Source of the DNA: Thermogemmatispora sp.
Lineage (GTDB): Bacteria > Chloroflexota > Ktedonobacteria > Ktedonobacterales > Ktedonobacteraceae
Reading direction: 5' to 3'
Length of the DNA: 34,624 bases
Assembly: GCF_019683635.1 (NCBI RefSeq)
Contig: NZ_JADGIA010000029.1
Coordinates: forward strand, 1-34,624
How positions within the stretch are numbered: position 1 is the first letter of the stretch; every line of letters begins with the position of its first letter. Positions 1 through 7,298 of this stretch are shown here, piece after piece. The position numbers were made by a program, and so were the translations under genes. Below the pieces are notes generated by a model. That model ran no database searches, had not been told where the DNA came from, and worked only from the letters and a program-made list of their open reading frames with translations.

Positions 1-151
1 GCCAGCGTCCCCCCCCTACTAGTCCCCCCGCCACCAGCAGGAAGGCCACCGCCGTCAAGAGAGCGAGCAGGCTGTTGCGCACATAGGCGGAGCGCTTCAG
101 ATGAAAGCGTTGGACCTCTGTCCCGCTTTGGTATTGACCGATTGTTGACAT
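1..151 (-). CDS. N-terminal fragment of an unknown membrane protein
   Basis: The first 50 codons of a minus-strand gene run off the left edge of the window. The ATG ends at 151 and has a good Shine-Dalgarno stretch (GGGGAGGGATGG) about 10 bases upstream. The visible protein starts with a polar segment of about 30 residues (MSTIGQYQSGTEVQRFHLK) and continues into a hydrophobic helix, roughly residues 29-45, which reads LLALLTAVAFLLVAGGLVG. This looks like a cytoplasmic N-terminus followed by a first membrane span. No family can be named from so short a piece. The gene is transcribed away from the cysteine synthase operon, whose last gene ends at 533. Confidence 0.6.
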   Translation of the reverse strand, partial: MSTIGQYQSGTEVQRFHLKRSAYVRNSLLALLTAVAFLLVAGGLVGGGRW

Positions 152-532
152 CGCGCGTACCATCCCTCCCCATGTGCAGCAAAAAAACATCTCGGCTGGC
201 CAGCGTTGCAGATCTGCCATCAGGTCGGCGCCGCTCCTGCTTCGGGTTGGAAGACAAGACAAGGCGCCGTGGCCCGCCAGGGCTTTCCTGGCGAGTCATG
301 CCGAGTTGACCTGGTACTTTCTGGCAACCGCCCGGAGGCTGGTCACAGCCGCTATGGTTTAAGACGAATCAAGCGGGACTTCGGTCTCATGAGCAGGCAG
401 TTGACAGAGCTGATCGGGAGCGATCTTATTGCATCCACTTTGCTGAGGCTGCCTCACTCTGTGTCACGCACAGCCAGCGTCGTTGAGGAGCCTCCTACCC
501 AGTGCTCCCGCTGAAGCCGGAAGGCGGCGCTG
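152..532. other. Intergenic stretch without a recognised gene
   Basis: About 380 bases lie between the start of the leftmost gene and the stop of the cysteine synthase, both on the minus strand. Short open frames here have no ribosome binding site and no recognisable protein features. A perfect 7-bp hairpin (CGCCAGG, loop of 5, CCTGGCG) sits at 275-293. It could end the cysteine synthase transcript, but no T-run follows it on the minus strand. A run of T on the minus strand lies at about 181-188 without a convincing stem before it. The promoter of the leftmost gene must lie here but I could not pick one. Confidence 0.5.
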
Positions 533-1468
533 TTAGACGCGCAGATCATCGAAGAGGATCGTATGCAGGTAGCGCTCGGCAGCGCTGGGGAAGATGGTCA
601 CGATGACCTTGCCCTCGTTCTCTTGCTTGCGCGCCTCCTGGAGGGCGGCCCAGGCTACGGCCCCGCTGCTGATGCCGACAGAGAGGCCTTCTTGCTCCAT
701 GATGGTGCGCGCGGTGGCCACGGCATCATGGTCGCTGACGGGGATGACGCGATCGATCAGATCGACGCGCAGGGTGTCGGGGACAAAACCGGCTCCGAGG
801 CCCTCGATGCGATGTGGCCCGGGACGCCCGCCCGAGAGGATGGCGCAGGCCGCTGGCTCGACAGCTACCACCTCTATCGTCGGTTTGCGAGCACGCAGAC
901 CTTCGGCGACCCCGGTCAGAGTGCCACCAGTGCCGACGCCAATCACCACCATATCAACAGCCCCGCCAGTGTCCTCCCAGATCTCAACGGCAGTGCCCTC
1001 GCGGTGAGCACGAGGGTTGGCTTGATTATAAAACTGCTGGGGATACCAGGCGTTTGACAGGGAGGTACGCAGCTCGATCACTTTGTTGATGGCGCCGCGC
1101 ATCCCCTGGTTGCCGGGGGTGAGAATTACCTGGGCCCCGAGGCGACGCAGGAGCAGGCGGCGCTCCAGGCTGATGGTGTCGGGCATGGTAAGGATGCAGC
1201 GATAGCCGCGGGCGGCGGCGATCCAGGCCAAAGAGATGCCCATATTCCCACTCGTTGGCTCGGTGATGATCCCCCCAGGGCGCAAGAGACCCTGCGTCTC
1301 CGCCTCACAGATCATCTTGAGGGCTGGACGATCCTTGAGGCTGCCACCAGGGCTGAACATCTCTAGCTTGGCCAATACAGTGGCCCCGCAGGAAGCAGCA
1401 AAACGCTTTAGTTCCACCAGCGGGGTGCGACCGACCAGCTCTGTTGCATCCTTGGGCCAGCGCGCCAT
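533..1468 (-). CDS. cysK: Cysteine synthase (PLP-dependent O-acetylserine sulfhydrylase family)
   Basis: This fold-type II PLP enzyme would make cysteine from O-acetylserine (or a related activated serine) and sulfide in the cytoplasm. The 311-residue length is normal for the family. The PLP lysine is K45 in GGSLKDRPA. The substrate/cofactor loop is TSGNMG at residues 72-77, the phosphate-binding glycine loop is GVGTGGTLTG, and GISSGA lies near the C-terminus. I chose the ATG at 1468 because AGGTAGGTG lies just upstream; a GTG six bases earlier (1474) is an alternative. The loop is usually TSGNTG, so Met76 is odd and could mean a different acyl or sulfur substrate (CysM-like enzymes are relatives). 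The gene follows the receiver-domain gene by 27 bases and is probably cotranscribed with it and with the Rrf2 regulator. Confidence 0.88.
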   Translation of the reverse strand: MARWPKDATELVGRTPLVELKRFAASCGATVLAKLEMFSPGGSLKDRPALKMICEAETQGLLRPGGIITEPTSGNMGISLAWIAAARGYRCILTMPDTISLERRLLLRRLGAQVILTPGNQGMRGAINKVIELRTSLSNAWYPQQFYNQANPRAHREGTAVEIWEDTGGAVDMVVIGVGTGGTLTGVAEGLRARKPTIEVVAVEPAACAILSGGRPGPHRIEGLGAGFVPDTLRVDLIDRVIPVSDHDAVATARTIMEQEGLSVGISSGAVAWAALQEARKQENEGKVIVTIFPSAAERYLHTILFDDLRV

Positions 1469-1495
1469 GTTCACCTACCTGCTTGCCTGTTTCAC

Positions 1496-1918
1496 CTAGT
1501 CTTCTGCTGGCTCGGCTTGCTCCGGCTCCTCGGCGAGCAGGGCGCGCATGAGAAAGAGGAGTTCTTGCACGCTGAAGGGTTTGCGCAGCATCAAACCCGT
1601 ATGTAAGCCCATGCGATGCAGCTCCCACTCGTAGCTACCGGTGATGACGATAATTGGTATATGCCTGGTTTGACTATGGCCGCGCAAGATCCTGTAGAGG
1701 GAGACGCCGTCGAGGTTGGGCAAGCCTACATCGAGTAGGATCAAATCGGCCCCAATGTTGGGCAAATGCTCACGAGCCTCCTGCCCATCGGGGAAGACGT
1801 GCAGCTGCCAGGAACTAACGGTCGTGATGACCGCCTGAACCATCTCGATGAGGCGCGGATCGTCCTCTACCAGAGCGATTACCTTCGTCTTCTTCGCTTT
1901 TTGCACAGGAACAACCAC
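1496..1918 (-). CDS. Stand-alone response regulator receiver domain
   Basis: This 140-residue CheY-like protein has a receiver domain only, with no DNA-binding or output domain. The acidic pocket is ED19-D20, the phosphoacceptor is D63 in LILLDVGLPNLDG, the conserved Thr is in IIVITGS, and the Lys is in LRKPFS. The C-terminal tail (about 15 residues) is acidic. The start is a GTG at 1918 preceded by GGGGAAGGG nine bases upstream. The gene lies between an Rrf2 regulator (148-base gap) and the cysteine synthase (27-base gap) on the same strand, so it is probably cotranscribed with the enzyme. Its kinase and its output are unknown; no kinase is adjacent. It must signal by protein contact if it is active. 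Confidence 0.85.
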   Translation of the reverse strand: MVVPVQKAKKTKVIALVEDDPRLIEMVQAVITTVSSWQLHVFPDGQEAREHLPNIGADLILLDVGLPNLDGVSLYRILRGHSQTRHIPIIVITGSYEWELHRMGLHTGLMLRKPFSVQELLFLMRALLAEEPEQAEPAED

Positions 1919-2066
1919 GTCTTACTACCCTTCCCCTTCAGGCCAGCGGACAACTGCCACCCGCCTGCTGCTGCACATCCCCAGTCCAGGCCACCAACCA
2001 GCTCCCCCATCCACCACCCATCAGCCTGCCACTCCCATGAGCGACAGCTTCCCCCGCCTGGACTGG

Positions 2067-2507
2067 CTAGATATAGTACATGGTCTCTGCAGCGGCGCCA
2101 GTGCGATGGCGCTGCGCCAGCTCCTCGATGGTCGTCGAGAGCAGAATTTGCCAGGTCATCTCATCGATTTTCTGCCAGACCTCACGCAAAGCACAGCCTG
2201 GTGACAGCTCACAGACACCAGGCGAAGGCAAACATTTCATCGGCGGCACGTAGCCCTCCAGGGCCCGCACGACCTCGGCCATGGTAATCTGAGAGGGCGG
2301 CCTTGCCAGCATATGCCCACCCTTGGGACCGCGCACACTCTTGACCAGCCCTTCCTTGCGGAGCGCCATCAGGATCTGATCAAGGTAATGCTCAGGAATA
2401 TACTGCCGACTGGCAATATCCGCACTTTCAACCGGTCCCTGTCCATAGTAGGCCGCCATGTCAAGCATGGCCCGTAGTCCGTAGTCGCCTTTCATTGTGA
2501 GCTTCAT
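2067..2507 (-). CDS. Rrf2 family transcriptional regulator (IscR/CymR-like)
   Basis: The 146-residue protein begins MKLTMKGDYGLRAML, the classic Rrf2 winged-helix start, followed by the recognition-helix region YLDQILMALRKEGLVKSVRG and the wing GPKGGHML. Three cysteines in KCLPSPGVCELSPGC (C-x6-C-x5-C) match the positions where IscR, NsrR and RsrR bind an iron-sulfur cluster, so this protein probably senses redox, iron-sulfur status or nitric oxide. The start ATG at 2507 has AAAGGAAC upstream. The next genes on the strand encode a receiver protein and cysteine synthase, which suggests control of cysteine or sulfur supply. CymR, the Rrf2 regulator of cysteine genes in Firmicutes, generally lacks these cysteines, so a plain CymR role is less likely. 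Confidence 0.9.
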   Translation of the reverse strand: MKLTMKGDYGLRAMLDMAAYYGQGPVESADIASRQYIPEHYLDQILMALRKEGLVKSVRGPKGGHMLARPPSQITMAEVVRALEGYVPPMKCLPSPGVCELSPGCALREVWQKIDEMTWQILLSTTIEELAQRHRTGAAAETMYYI

Positions 2508-2626
2508 ACGCTTGTTCCTTTCTTGCTTGCAGCATCCTCTTGCGGATGGACAGGGCTACGAACCTTGTGACCCCTGCTGCTTGCTCTTGCCTCTGTGTTG
2601 CAGGACAAGGACGTGTTTCTAACGCT

Positions 2627-2655
2627 AGGATATATCAATTGTGAATCACTGTCAA
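2627..2655 (-). promoter_or_regulatory. Sigma-70-type promoter for the Rrf2 gene
   Basis: On the minus strand a perfect -35 TTGACA (2650-2655) is followed after 17 bases by TATCCT (2627-2632). Initiation near 2620 would leave an untranslated leader of about 110 bases. The spacer contains GTGATTCAC, an odd-centred inverted repeat, which could be an operator for the Rrf2 protein itself; that part is inference. Confidence 0.65.
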
Positions 2656-2708
2656 TGGCCGCTTCTATCAGCGCTGTCCCCCTGAACGCCGTCCCCAAGC
2701 CTCGGCAT

Positions 2709-4379
2709 CTACTGCTTGCTTGATAAGGCATGGGAGGGGCGGGCCTCCTCGGGTGCTCCCTCGCGTTGCTCCTGGCGGACTGCTGAGGCCCGGGCTTCGC
2801 GTGCAATGCCCAGGAGATCGGTACGGATGTTGGTGAAGTGTTCGCGCAGGGCTGCCATTTCGACCTGGTCGCCGCGGATGCGCAGCCAGATGCGTCGCTG
2901 TGGGAAGTAGAAGGTGATACACAGGCTGAGCACCAGGACAATGGCGATCGGCCAGACGAGCGGGGCCCCAGCGTCGCGCGTGACCAGCAAGACGGTGGCG
3001 TCACTGGCGGCGTCGAGCCTGATGGTCCACTGACCGTCGACGCTCTTGCCGCTCTGTCCGGGCGAGAGACGCAGCAGGGCTTTGTCTTCGTTATTGCTGG
3101 TGCCCGGTGTGCCAATGGCGATGAGCAGCACAGGATGGGCAATCTGGGACAAATGCTGCCCTTCCGCATGAATGAAGAAGACCCCCATCGTGTAGTTGGT
3201 GCCCCCGATGGGGATGCCGCGTGCGTAGTCGACGCTGCCGTTGCCCGAGGGCAGGGTGCTGCTGCTATCGAGGATGATGGCATCGTGATAGAGGACGTTG
3301 CCCTGAGCATCGGTGATGGTGACGACCGCTGAGGACACCAGTGAGGATTGATGGAAGGTGATGCCGTCGTAGGTCAGCGGGTCGTTGACACGCAGATGGT
3401 CGCTATGGGCCACCAGCTCGCCATCACGGTAGACGCTCAGGTCGGTAACGTAATCGACGGGCTGGCCAGTCTGAGGATCAAAGCGCGCGGTGAAATGGTT
3501 GACGCGAAAGCTGATGTTGTGAGGGGTGCCGCGCGGGTAGACGACGGCGCTCTCGCCGGTCGGCAAAGCCTGGTCGAAGCTGAAGCCCGCCAGGGCATCG
3601 CTGAGGCTGATGATGGGAGCCGGCAGAATGCGCCGCGCCGGGCTGTTGAGTGGGAAGCCATGCCACTGGCTGATCATCCCCGCCAGCAAGAGCGCCACGA
3701 GTGAGGCGTGGAAGACGAAGGTGGAAAGGGTGGCCCAGGTGTTCTTGCTGGCGTAGAGATAGGTGACTTCGCAGTTGTCTACGCTGTCGCTCTCGCTGCG
3801 CACACGATAGCCGCGACGCCGCAGGGCGGCGCTGGTCCAGGCCACAGCCTCGGGATGGTTGAAGCTGGCTCGCTCCAGGGCGTTTTGATAAAAGCGGTCG
3901 CTGCGCCGAATGAGCGGATGGGCAAAGTTTTGCCAGATGGCCGGGGCGCGATTGAGGGTACAGACGACAATGCTGAGCGCCAGTATGCCCAGCAGAAGCA
4001 TAAAGTACCAGCTTGAGAAGATGGTGAAGAAATGGAGCCAGTCGTAGATGGGCGTCAGCGAGCCATACTGCGGCAGGGCGTTTTGCTGCAGCCAGGCTTG
4101 ATAGGCCGCCGGGTCATTGAGGACTTCGCCCGGCGCCTGGGGAAAGTAGATGCCCAGGATGCAGACGATGATGATACAGACAATCAAAAAAATAGCTGTG
4201 CGCACCGAGCTGAGCCAGCCCCAGAGAGCATCGAGAGGATGCTTCATCGCGTAGGTCAGACGCTTCTTGAGGCGCTGGCCAGGGCTGAGCCGGGGCGCAG
4301 GAGGCCGTTTCTTGCTTGAAGAGGGCCGCGCTCGACGGGACGCGGCGCCACGCTGTGATTGCTTGAGCAGTGTCGCCAT
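2709..4379 (-). CDS. resB: Cytochrome c biogenesis protein ResB (Ccs1)
   Basis: ResB works with ResC/CcsA to carry heme across the membrane and attach it to apocytochromes c on the outside (System II). The 556-residue protein has the family layout: a basic cytoplasmic N-terminus, membrane spans at about 61-79, 122-142 and 217-237, a large extracytoplasmic domain, and a last span at about 474-492. Typical features are SVRTAIFLIV in the first span, His224 in the third span (FVFHASL), and ITFHQSSL at 341-348. The ATG at 4379 is preceded by AGGAAGGAAAG at a rather long spacing. No ResC/CcsA gene lies in the window, so the partner must be encoded elsewhere. The Rrf2 gene downstream has its own promoter. 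Confidence 0.9.
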   Translation of the reverse strand: MATLLKQSQRGAASRRARPSSSKKRPPAPRLSPGQRLKKRLTYAMKHPLDALWGWLSSVRTAIFLIVCIIIVCILGIYFPQAPGEVLNDPAAYQAWLQQNALPQYGSLTPIYDWLHFFTIFSSWYFMLLLGILALSIVVCTLNRAPAIWQNFAHPLIRRSDRFYQNALERASFNHPEAVAWTSAALRRRGYRVRSESDSVDNCEVTYLYASKNTWATLSTFVFHASLVALLLAGMISQWHGFPLNSPARRILPAPIISLSDALAGFSFDQALPTGESAVVYPRGTPHNISFRVNHFTARFDPQTGQPVDYVTDLSVYRDGELVAHSDHLRVNDPLTYDGITFHQSSLVSSAVVTITDAQGNVLYHDAIILDSSSTLPSGNGSVDYARGIPIGGTNYTMGVFFIHAEGQHLSQIAHPVLLIAIGTPGTSNNEDKALLRLSPGQSGKSVDGQWTIRLDAASDATVLLVTRDAGAPLVWPIAIVLVLSLCITFYFPQRRIWLRIRGDQVEMAALREHFTNIRTDLLGIAREARASAVRQEQREGAPEEARPSHALSSKQ

Positions 4380-4476
4380 GAGAATCTATGGTCTTTCCTT
4401 CCTGCCTGCTGGCTGAAATGGAACGGTCCTTGCTCGTTTGCAGAGTGCCACCGGTTGCTTCTCGTGTTCTTGTAGT

Positions 4477-4505
4477 ATGATAGAGCAAGGGCGGTATTCT
4501 GGCAA
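4477..4505 (-). promoter_or_regulatory. Sigma-70-type promoter for resB
   Basis: On the minus strand TTGCCA (4500-4505) is followed after exactly 17 bases by TATCAT (4477-4482), which matches five of six -10 consensus positions. Initiation near 4470 gives a leader of about 90 bases before the resB ATG. Confidence 0.6.
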
Positions 4506-4756
4506 GCGTCCACCCACTGTATCGCTCCTAAAGAGAGTATCCACGCACGGCCCTGCAGCACTCCGTCCCCATAAGCAGGAACCTCAACGGACGCCGCGCT
4601 GGTGCAGAAATTCTATACTACTTGTTGTTGAGCAGATGAGACAGGGCAAGCTGGCAACCGCATCTACACGACCCCTCGCTGCGCGCAGAGGGGCCTGCAC
4701 GTCATCGTATCTTGGGGAGAGCTATGCTTGAGCACTGCTGCGCCCGCCCCTCACCG

Positions 4757-4784
4757 TTGCCAGTTTTCCGGCTTGAGGTATGCT
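4757..4784 (+). promoter_or_regulatory. Candidate promoter for the M29 aminopeptidase
   Basis: TTGCCA (4757-4762) and TATGCT (4779-4784) are spaced by 16 bases, about 35 bases before the chosen start codon. The -10 is imperfect, so this is only a candidate. Confidence 0.35.
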
Positions 4785-4820
4785 GATTCTTGTCTAATAG
4801 AACAGAGAGGAGTTCTTTTC

Positions 4821-5924
4821 ATGGCCGACGAACGTCATCAGAAGCTGGCTCAGGTGCTTGTCCACTACTCGCTGGAGCTGAAACCCGGCGATCGATTGCT
4901 GATCCAGGCTCCTACCGCAGCCTTTCCGCTGACACGCGAGGTTTTTCGCGAGGCGATCCGCACTGGCGCCTATGTGGTGGCGGTGGAAACGCTGCAGCCG
5001 GAGTTGACCGAGCTGCTGCTACGCGAGGGCAGCGACGAGCAGCTGACCTATGTCTCCGAGCTGGACCGCTTGCGCGTCGAGCAATATACGGCCCGCCTCT
5101 ACGTTTGGGGCGAAGAGAATACGCGCGCCTTGTCCTCGGTCGATCCCAAGCGCCTGGCTCTCTACCAGCGAGCGCGTCAGGCGTTATTGAGTCGCAGGCT
5201 GGAGCGTGAGGCCAGCGGAGAGGCCCGCTGGTGCGGTACGCTCTTTCCAACGCACGCTTATGCGCAGGACGCCGGCATGTCTCTGAGCTCCTATGAGGAA
5301 TTTGTCTTTACGGCAGGCATGCTGAATATGCCTGATCCGATCGGGGCCTGGCGCCGGGTCTACGAGGAGCAGCAGCGCATCGCGGCTTTTCTGGAGCAGC
5401 ACGATGAGTTGCACATTGTGGCCCCTGGAACCGATCTACGGCTGCGCGTGGGGGGCCGCCAGTGGATTAACTGCGCCGGTAAGGCCAATTTCCCCGACGG
5501 CGAGGTCTTTACCGGCCCGATTGAGGATTCGGTCTCGGGTACCATTCGCTTTAGCTATCCGGCCTTCTATCAAGGCCACGCGGTTGAGGGGCTGAGCCTG
5601 ACCTTCGAAGAGGGGCGTGTGGTGAAGGCTACGGCCCGTACGAACCAGGCTTTTCTGGAGGCTATGCTCGATGTCGATCCAGGCGCCCGCACCGTTGGTG
5701 AGGTGGCTTTCGGATTGAATTACAATATTCAGCGCTTTACCTGTAATACGCTATTTGATGAGAAGATTGGGGGGACGATGCACCTGGCCCTGGGGGCCTC
5801 GCTGCCAGAGAGCGGCGGACGGAATCAGTCGACGATCCACTGGGATATGGTGAACGATCTTCACGAGGGCCGCGTGTATGCCGACGGCCAGCTCTGCTAT
5901 GAAAATGGACGCTTCTTGATCTGA
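4821..5924 (+). CDS. M29 family aminopeptidase (AmpS/PepS/AmpT type)
   Basis: This is a cytoplasmic metallo-aminopeptidase of the thermophilic aminopeptidase T family, expected to release N-terminal residues from peptides using two metal ions. The 367-residue protein starts MADERHQKLAQVLVHYSLEL. Its C-terminal half carries the family signatures NFPDGEVFTGPIEDSVSGT, HAVEGLSLTFEEG, MHLALGASLPESGG and STIHWDMV; the glutamates and the His/Asp of HWD are the expected metal ligands. I chose the ATG at 4821 because AGAGGAG lies eight bases upstream. An in-frame start at 4728 would add a cysteine-rich N-terminus unlike the family. The gene is monocistronic, and a long inverted repeat follows it. Confidence 0.9.
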   Translation: MADERHQKLAQVLVHYSLELKPGDRLLIQAPTAAFPLTREVFREAIRTGAYVVAVETLQPELTELLLREGSDEQLTYVSELDRLRVEQYTARLYVWGEENTRALSSVDPKRLALYQRARQALLSRRLEREASGEARWCGTLFPTHAYAQDAGMSLSSYEEFVFTAGMLNMPDPIGAWRRVYEEQQRIAAFLEQHDELHIVAPGTDLRLRVGGRQWINCAGKANFPDGEVFTGPIEDSVSGTIRFSYPAFYQGHAVEGLSLTFEEGRVVKATARTNQAFLEAMLDVDPGARTVGEVAFGLNYNIQRFTCNTLFDEKIGGTMHLALGASLPESGGRNQSTIHWDMVNDLHEGRVYADGQLCYENGRFLI

Positions 5925-5934
5925 GACAGAGCAG

Positions 5935-6026
5935 AGAGGCGAGCCAGGCAGGAAGGAAGGAAGTGAGCCGGCCCCGGGCCAGGGTTGCAGCCCATGATCG
6001 GCTGGCTGCTGGCCTGGCTCGCCTCT
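5935..6026. terminator. Long stem-loop between convergent genes
   Basis: A perfect 15-bp inverted repeat has arms AGAGGCGAGCCAGGC at 5935-5949 and its complement at 6012-6026. The 62-base interior can fold further (AGCCG with CGGCT, and GGG with CCC around TTGCAG). It lies between the stop of the aminopeptidase (plus) and the stop of the methyltransferase (minus), the place for a bidirectional terminator. There is no T-run on either side, so it may instead protect transcript 3' ends or be the remnant of a small mobile element. Confidence 0.5.
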
Positions 6027-6061
6027 GGAGGCTGAGATAAGGGTCCTGGCCTGGCCGGATG

Positions 6062-6865
6062 CTACCCGGCTTTGCGCCCGTGCCAGAGGGTCCAGCACTC
6101 CTGAGCGATAATCTCGCCGGCCTGCTCGTGCTGGGCCAGGTGCTCTTCAAGAAAGGCAATGTAGGCGAGTAACTCGTTGACCTCCTCCTCACTCATGTCG
6201 TAGAGGGGGGCGTTAAGCACGTAGCTCACCAGCTCTTCGGCCAGGGCGCTGCTGTTGGGATAGACACCGCGCGTCTCCCAGAGCGTGCGCTGCAGAACAT
6301 CGCGAAAGCCGACGTCTTGCATGATCTGGCGCACTTCTTCGCGTTGGAAGCGTGCCAGGACACGCTGGTCGACCAGACGTGGATAGCGGGCAAAGAGGTA
6401 GCCCCAGATATGGGTTTTGCTGCCCGGCTCCAGAAGATCCTCGGGGGTCTGGTCCTGGATGAACAGGCTACCACCAGGCTTGAGCAGGCGATAGGCTTCG
6501 ATGAAGCAGGGACGCAGCTCTGTCGGACGCAGATCGCGCAGCAGGGCGCGCATAAAGACGATGTCGTAGCGCTCGGCCAGCAGGCCGGTGGCCAGGGCGT
6601 TGCCGCGTAGAAATTCGATGTTGCGATAGCTCGCGCAGCGCTGGCGCGCCTGTTCTAGCTGCTCTTCAGCGCTGTCGAGGCCGATAACATAGGCGGCCCC
6701 CAGATCGGCCAGGGCCCGGGTGTAGAGACCATTGCCGCAGCCAAGATCGAGCACAAGTTTGCCGCCGGGCGGGATGAGGGTGGTGACCGCCTCCAGCCAG
6801 GCGGGATCGGGGCGGTCGCTGGTTTGCAGCAGCCCTCTTTTTTCTGGATAGACTCGGGTCGCCAT
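6062..6865 (-). CDS. Class I SAM-dependent methyltransferase
   Basis: The 267-residue protein has the Rossmann methyltransferase core. Motif I is LVLDLGCGNGLYTRAL, an acidic residue follows in VIGLDSAEEQLEQAR, and the post-core is LLKPGGSLFIQDQ. A second helical half, with QRVLARFQREEVRQIM, probably covers the substrate site. The substrate cannot be named from sequence; the fold resembles ubiquinone/menaquinone-type and small-molecule methyltransferases. The ATG at 6865 was chosen because AAGGAGCGGG lies eight bases upstream; a longer in-frame start at 6910 lacks a site. It follows the small protein gene (end 6921) by 55 bases on the same strand and is likely its operon partner. Confidence 0.82.
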   Translation of the reverse strand: MATRVYPEKRGLLQTSDRPDPAWLEAVTTLIPPGGKLVLDLGCGNGLYTRALADLGAAYVIGLDSAEEQLEQARQRCASYRNIEFLRGNALATGLLAERYDIVFMRALLRDLRPTELRPCFIEAYRLLKPGGSLFIQDQTPEDLLEPGSKTHIWGYLFARYPRLVDQRVLARFQREEVRQIMQDVGFRDVLQRTLWETRGVYPNSSALAEELVSYVLNAPLYDMSEEEVNELLAYIAFLEEHLAQHEQAGEIIAQECWTLWHGRKAG

Positions 6866-6920
6866 TGTTCCCGCTCCTTCCTGTGTGACGCACACCGACT
6901 CGGCGCACACCGCTCGACGC

Positions 6921-7193
6921 TCAGGTAAGGCGCCGGGGAGAGCTTAGCCCGTTCTTGATGTAGGCCTTAACCCCTTCCGGCCCGCGAATGCGCAGCCAGA
7001 GCGGCCCGCGCTGCGGTGCAAACTGCAACTCAAAGGTAAGCAGGGGAGCACACTCGCGCTCGATGCTGATGAGCGCAAGAATGGCCGTGAGCTGCTCGCG
7101 CGTGTCGCTGAAGCGAAAGGCATAGCCGTCGCTGAGCTCGTTGACCTCCTCGGCCTCTTGGAAGAGGTCGAGATTGCTTTCACGGCGGCGCAT
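6921..7193 (-). CDS. Small conserved-looking protein of unknown function
   Basis: The 90-residue protein begins MRRRESNLDLFQEAEEV and contains GYAFRFSD, ISIERECAPLLTFELQF and PLWLRIRGPEGVKAYI. I recall small proteins from many bacteria with a similar end (ER-x-CCPF-x-x-F, then GP-x-WL-x-x-x-GPEG-x-K), often annotated hypothetical. If this is one, the usual vicinal Cys-Cys has become Cys-Ala here. The ATG at 7193 is favoured by GGCAGGAG seven bases upstream. In-frame ATGs up to 7247 exist but have no binding site. It precedes the methyltransferase by 55 bases and probably shares its transcript. No function is assigned. Confidence 0.65.
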   Translation of the reverse strand: MRRRESNLDLFQEAEEVNELSDGYAFRFSDTREQLTAILALISIERECAPLLTFELQFAPQRGPLWLRIRGPEGVKAYIKNGLSSPRRLT

Positions 7194-7298
7194 GATGCGC
7201 TCCTGCCCCCTGCTGGCATCTCCACTGGACATGGTCGATTCTCGCACACTCGTGTCAGAAATGACTGTGACTCAGGTCCCGTTTTTGCTACTGTTGAG

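Larger units (their letters stand above)
4380..4820. other. Divergent intergenic region between resB and the aminopeptidase
   Basis: About 440 bases separate two divergent genes. It holds the resB promoter (4477-4505) and a weaker promoter candidate for the aminopeptidase (4757-4784). A hairpin with arms CCCCTC and GAGGGG lies at about 4672-4693, with no T-run. No open frame here has a ribosome binding site plus recognisable protein sequence. Confidence 0.5.

Noticed and set aside
174..514. Overlapping plus-strand frames of 62 and 102 codons
   Set aside because: No ribosome site, Arg/Ala-rich sequence typical of GC-rich noncoding frames.
2504..3310. A 268-codon minus-strand frame
   Set aside because: It lies in another frame of resB, whose 556-residue protein shows the full family layout, and its own sequence is Pro/Ser/Arg-rich without motifs.
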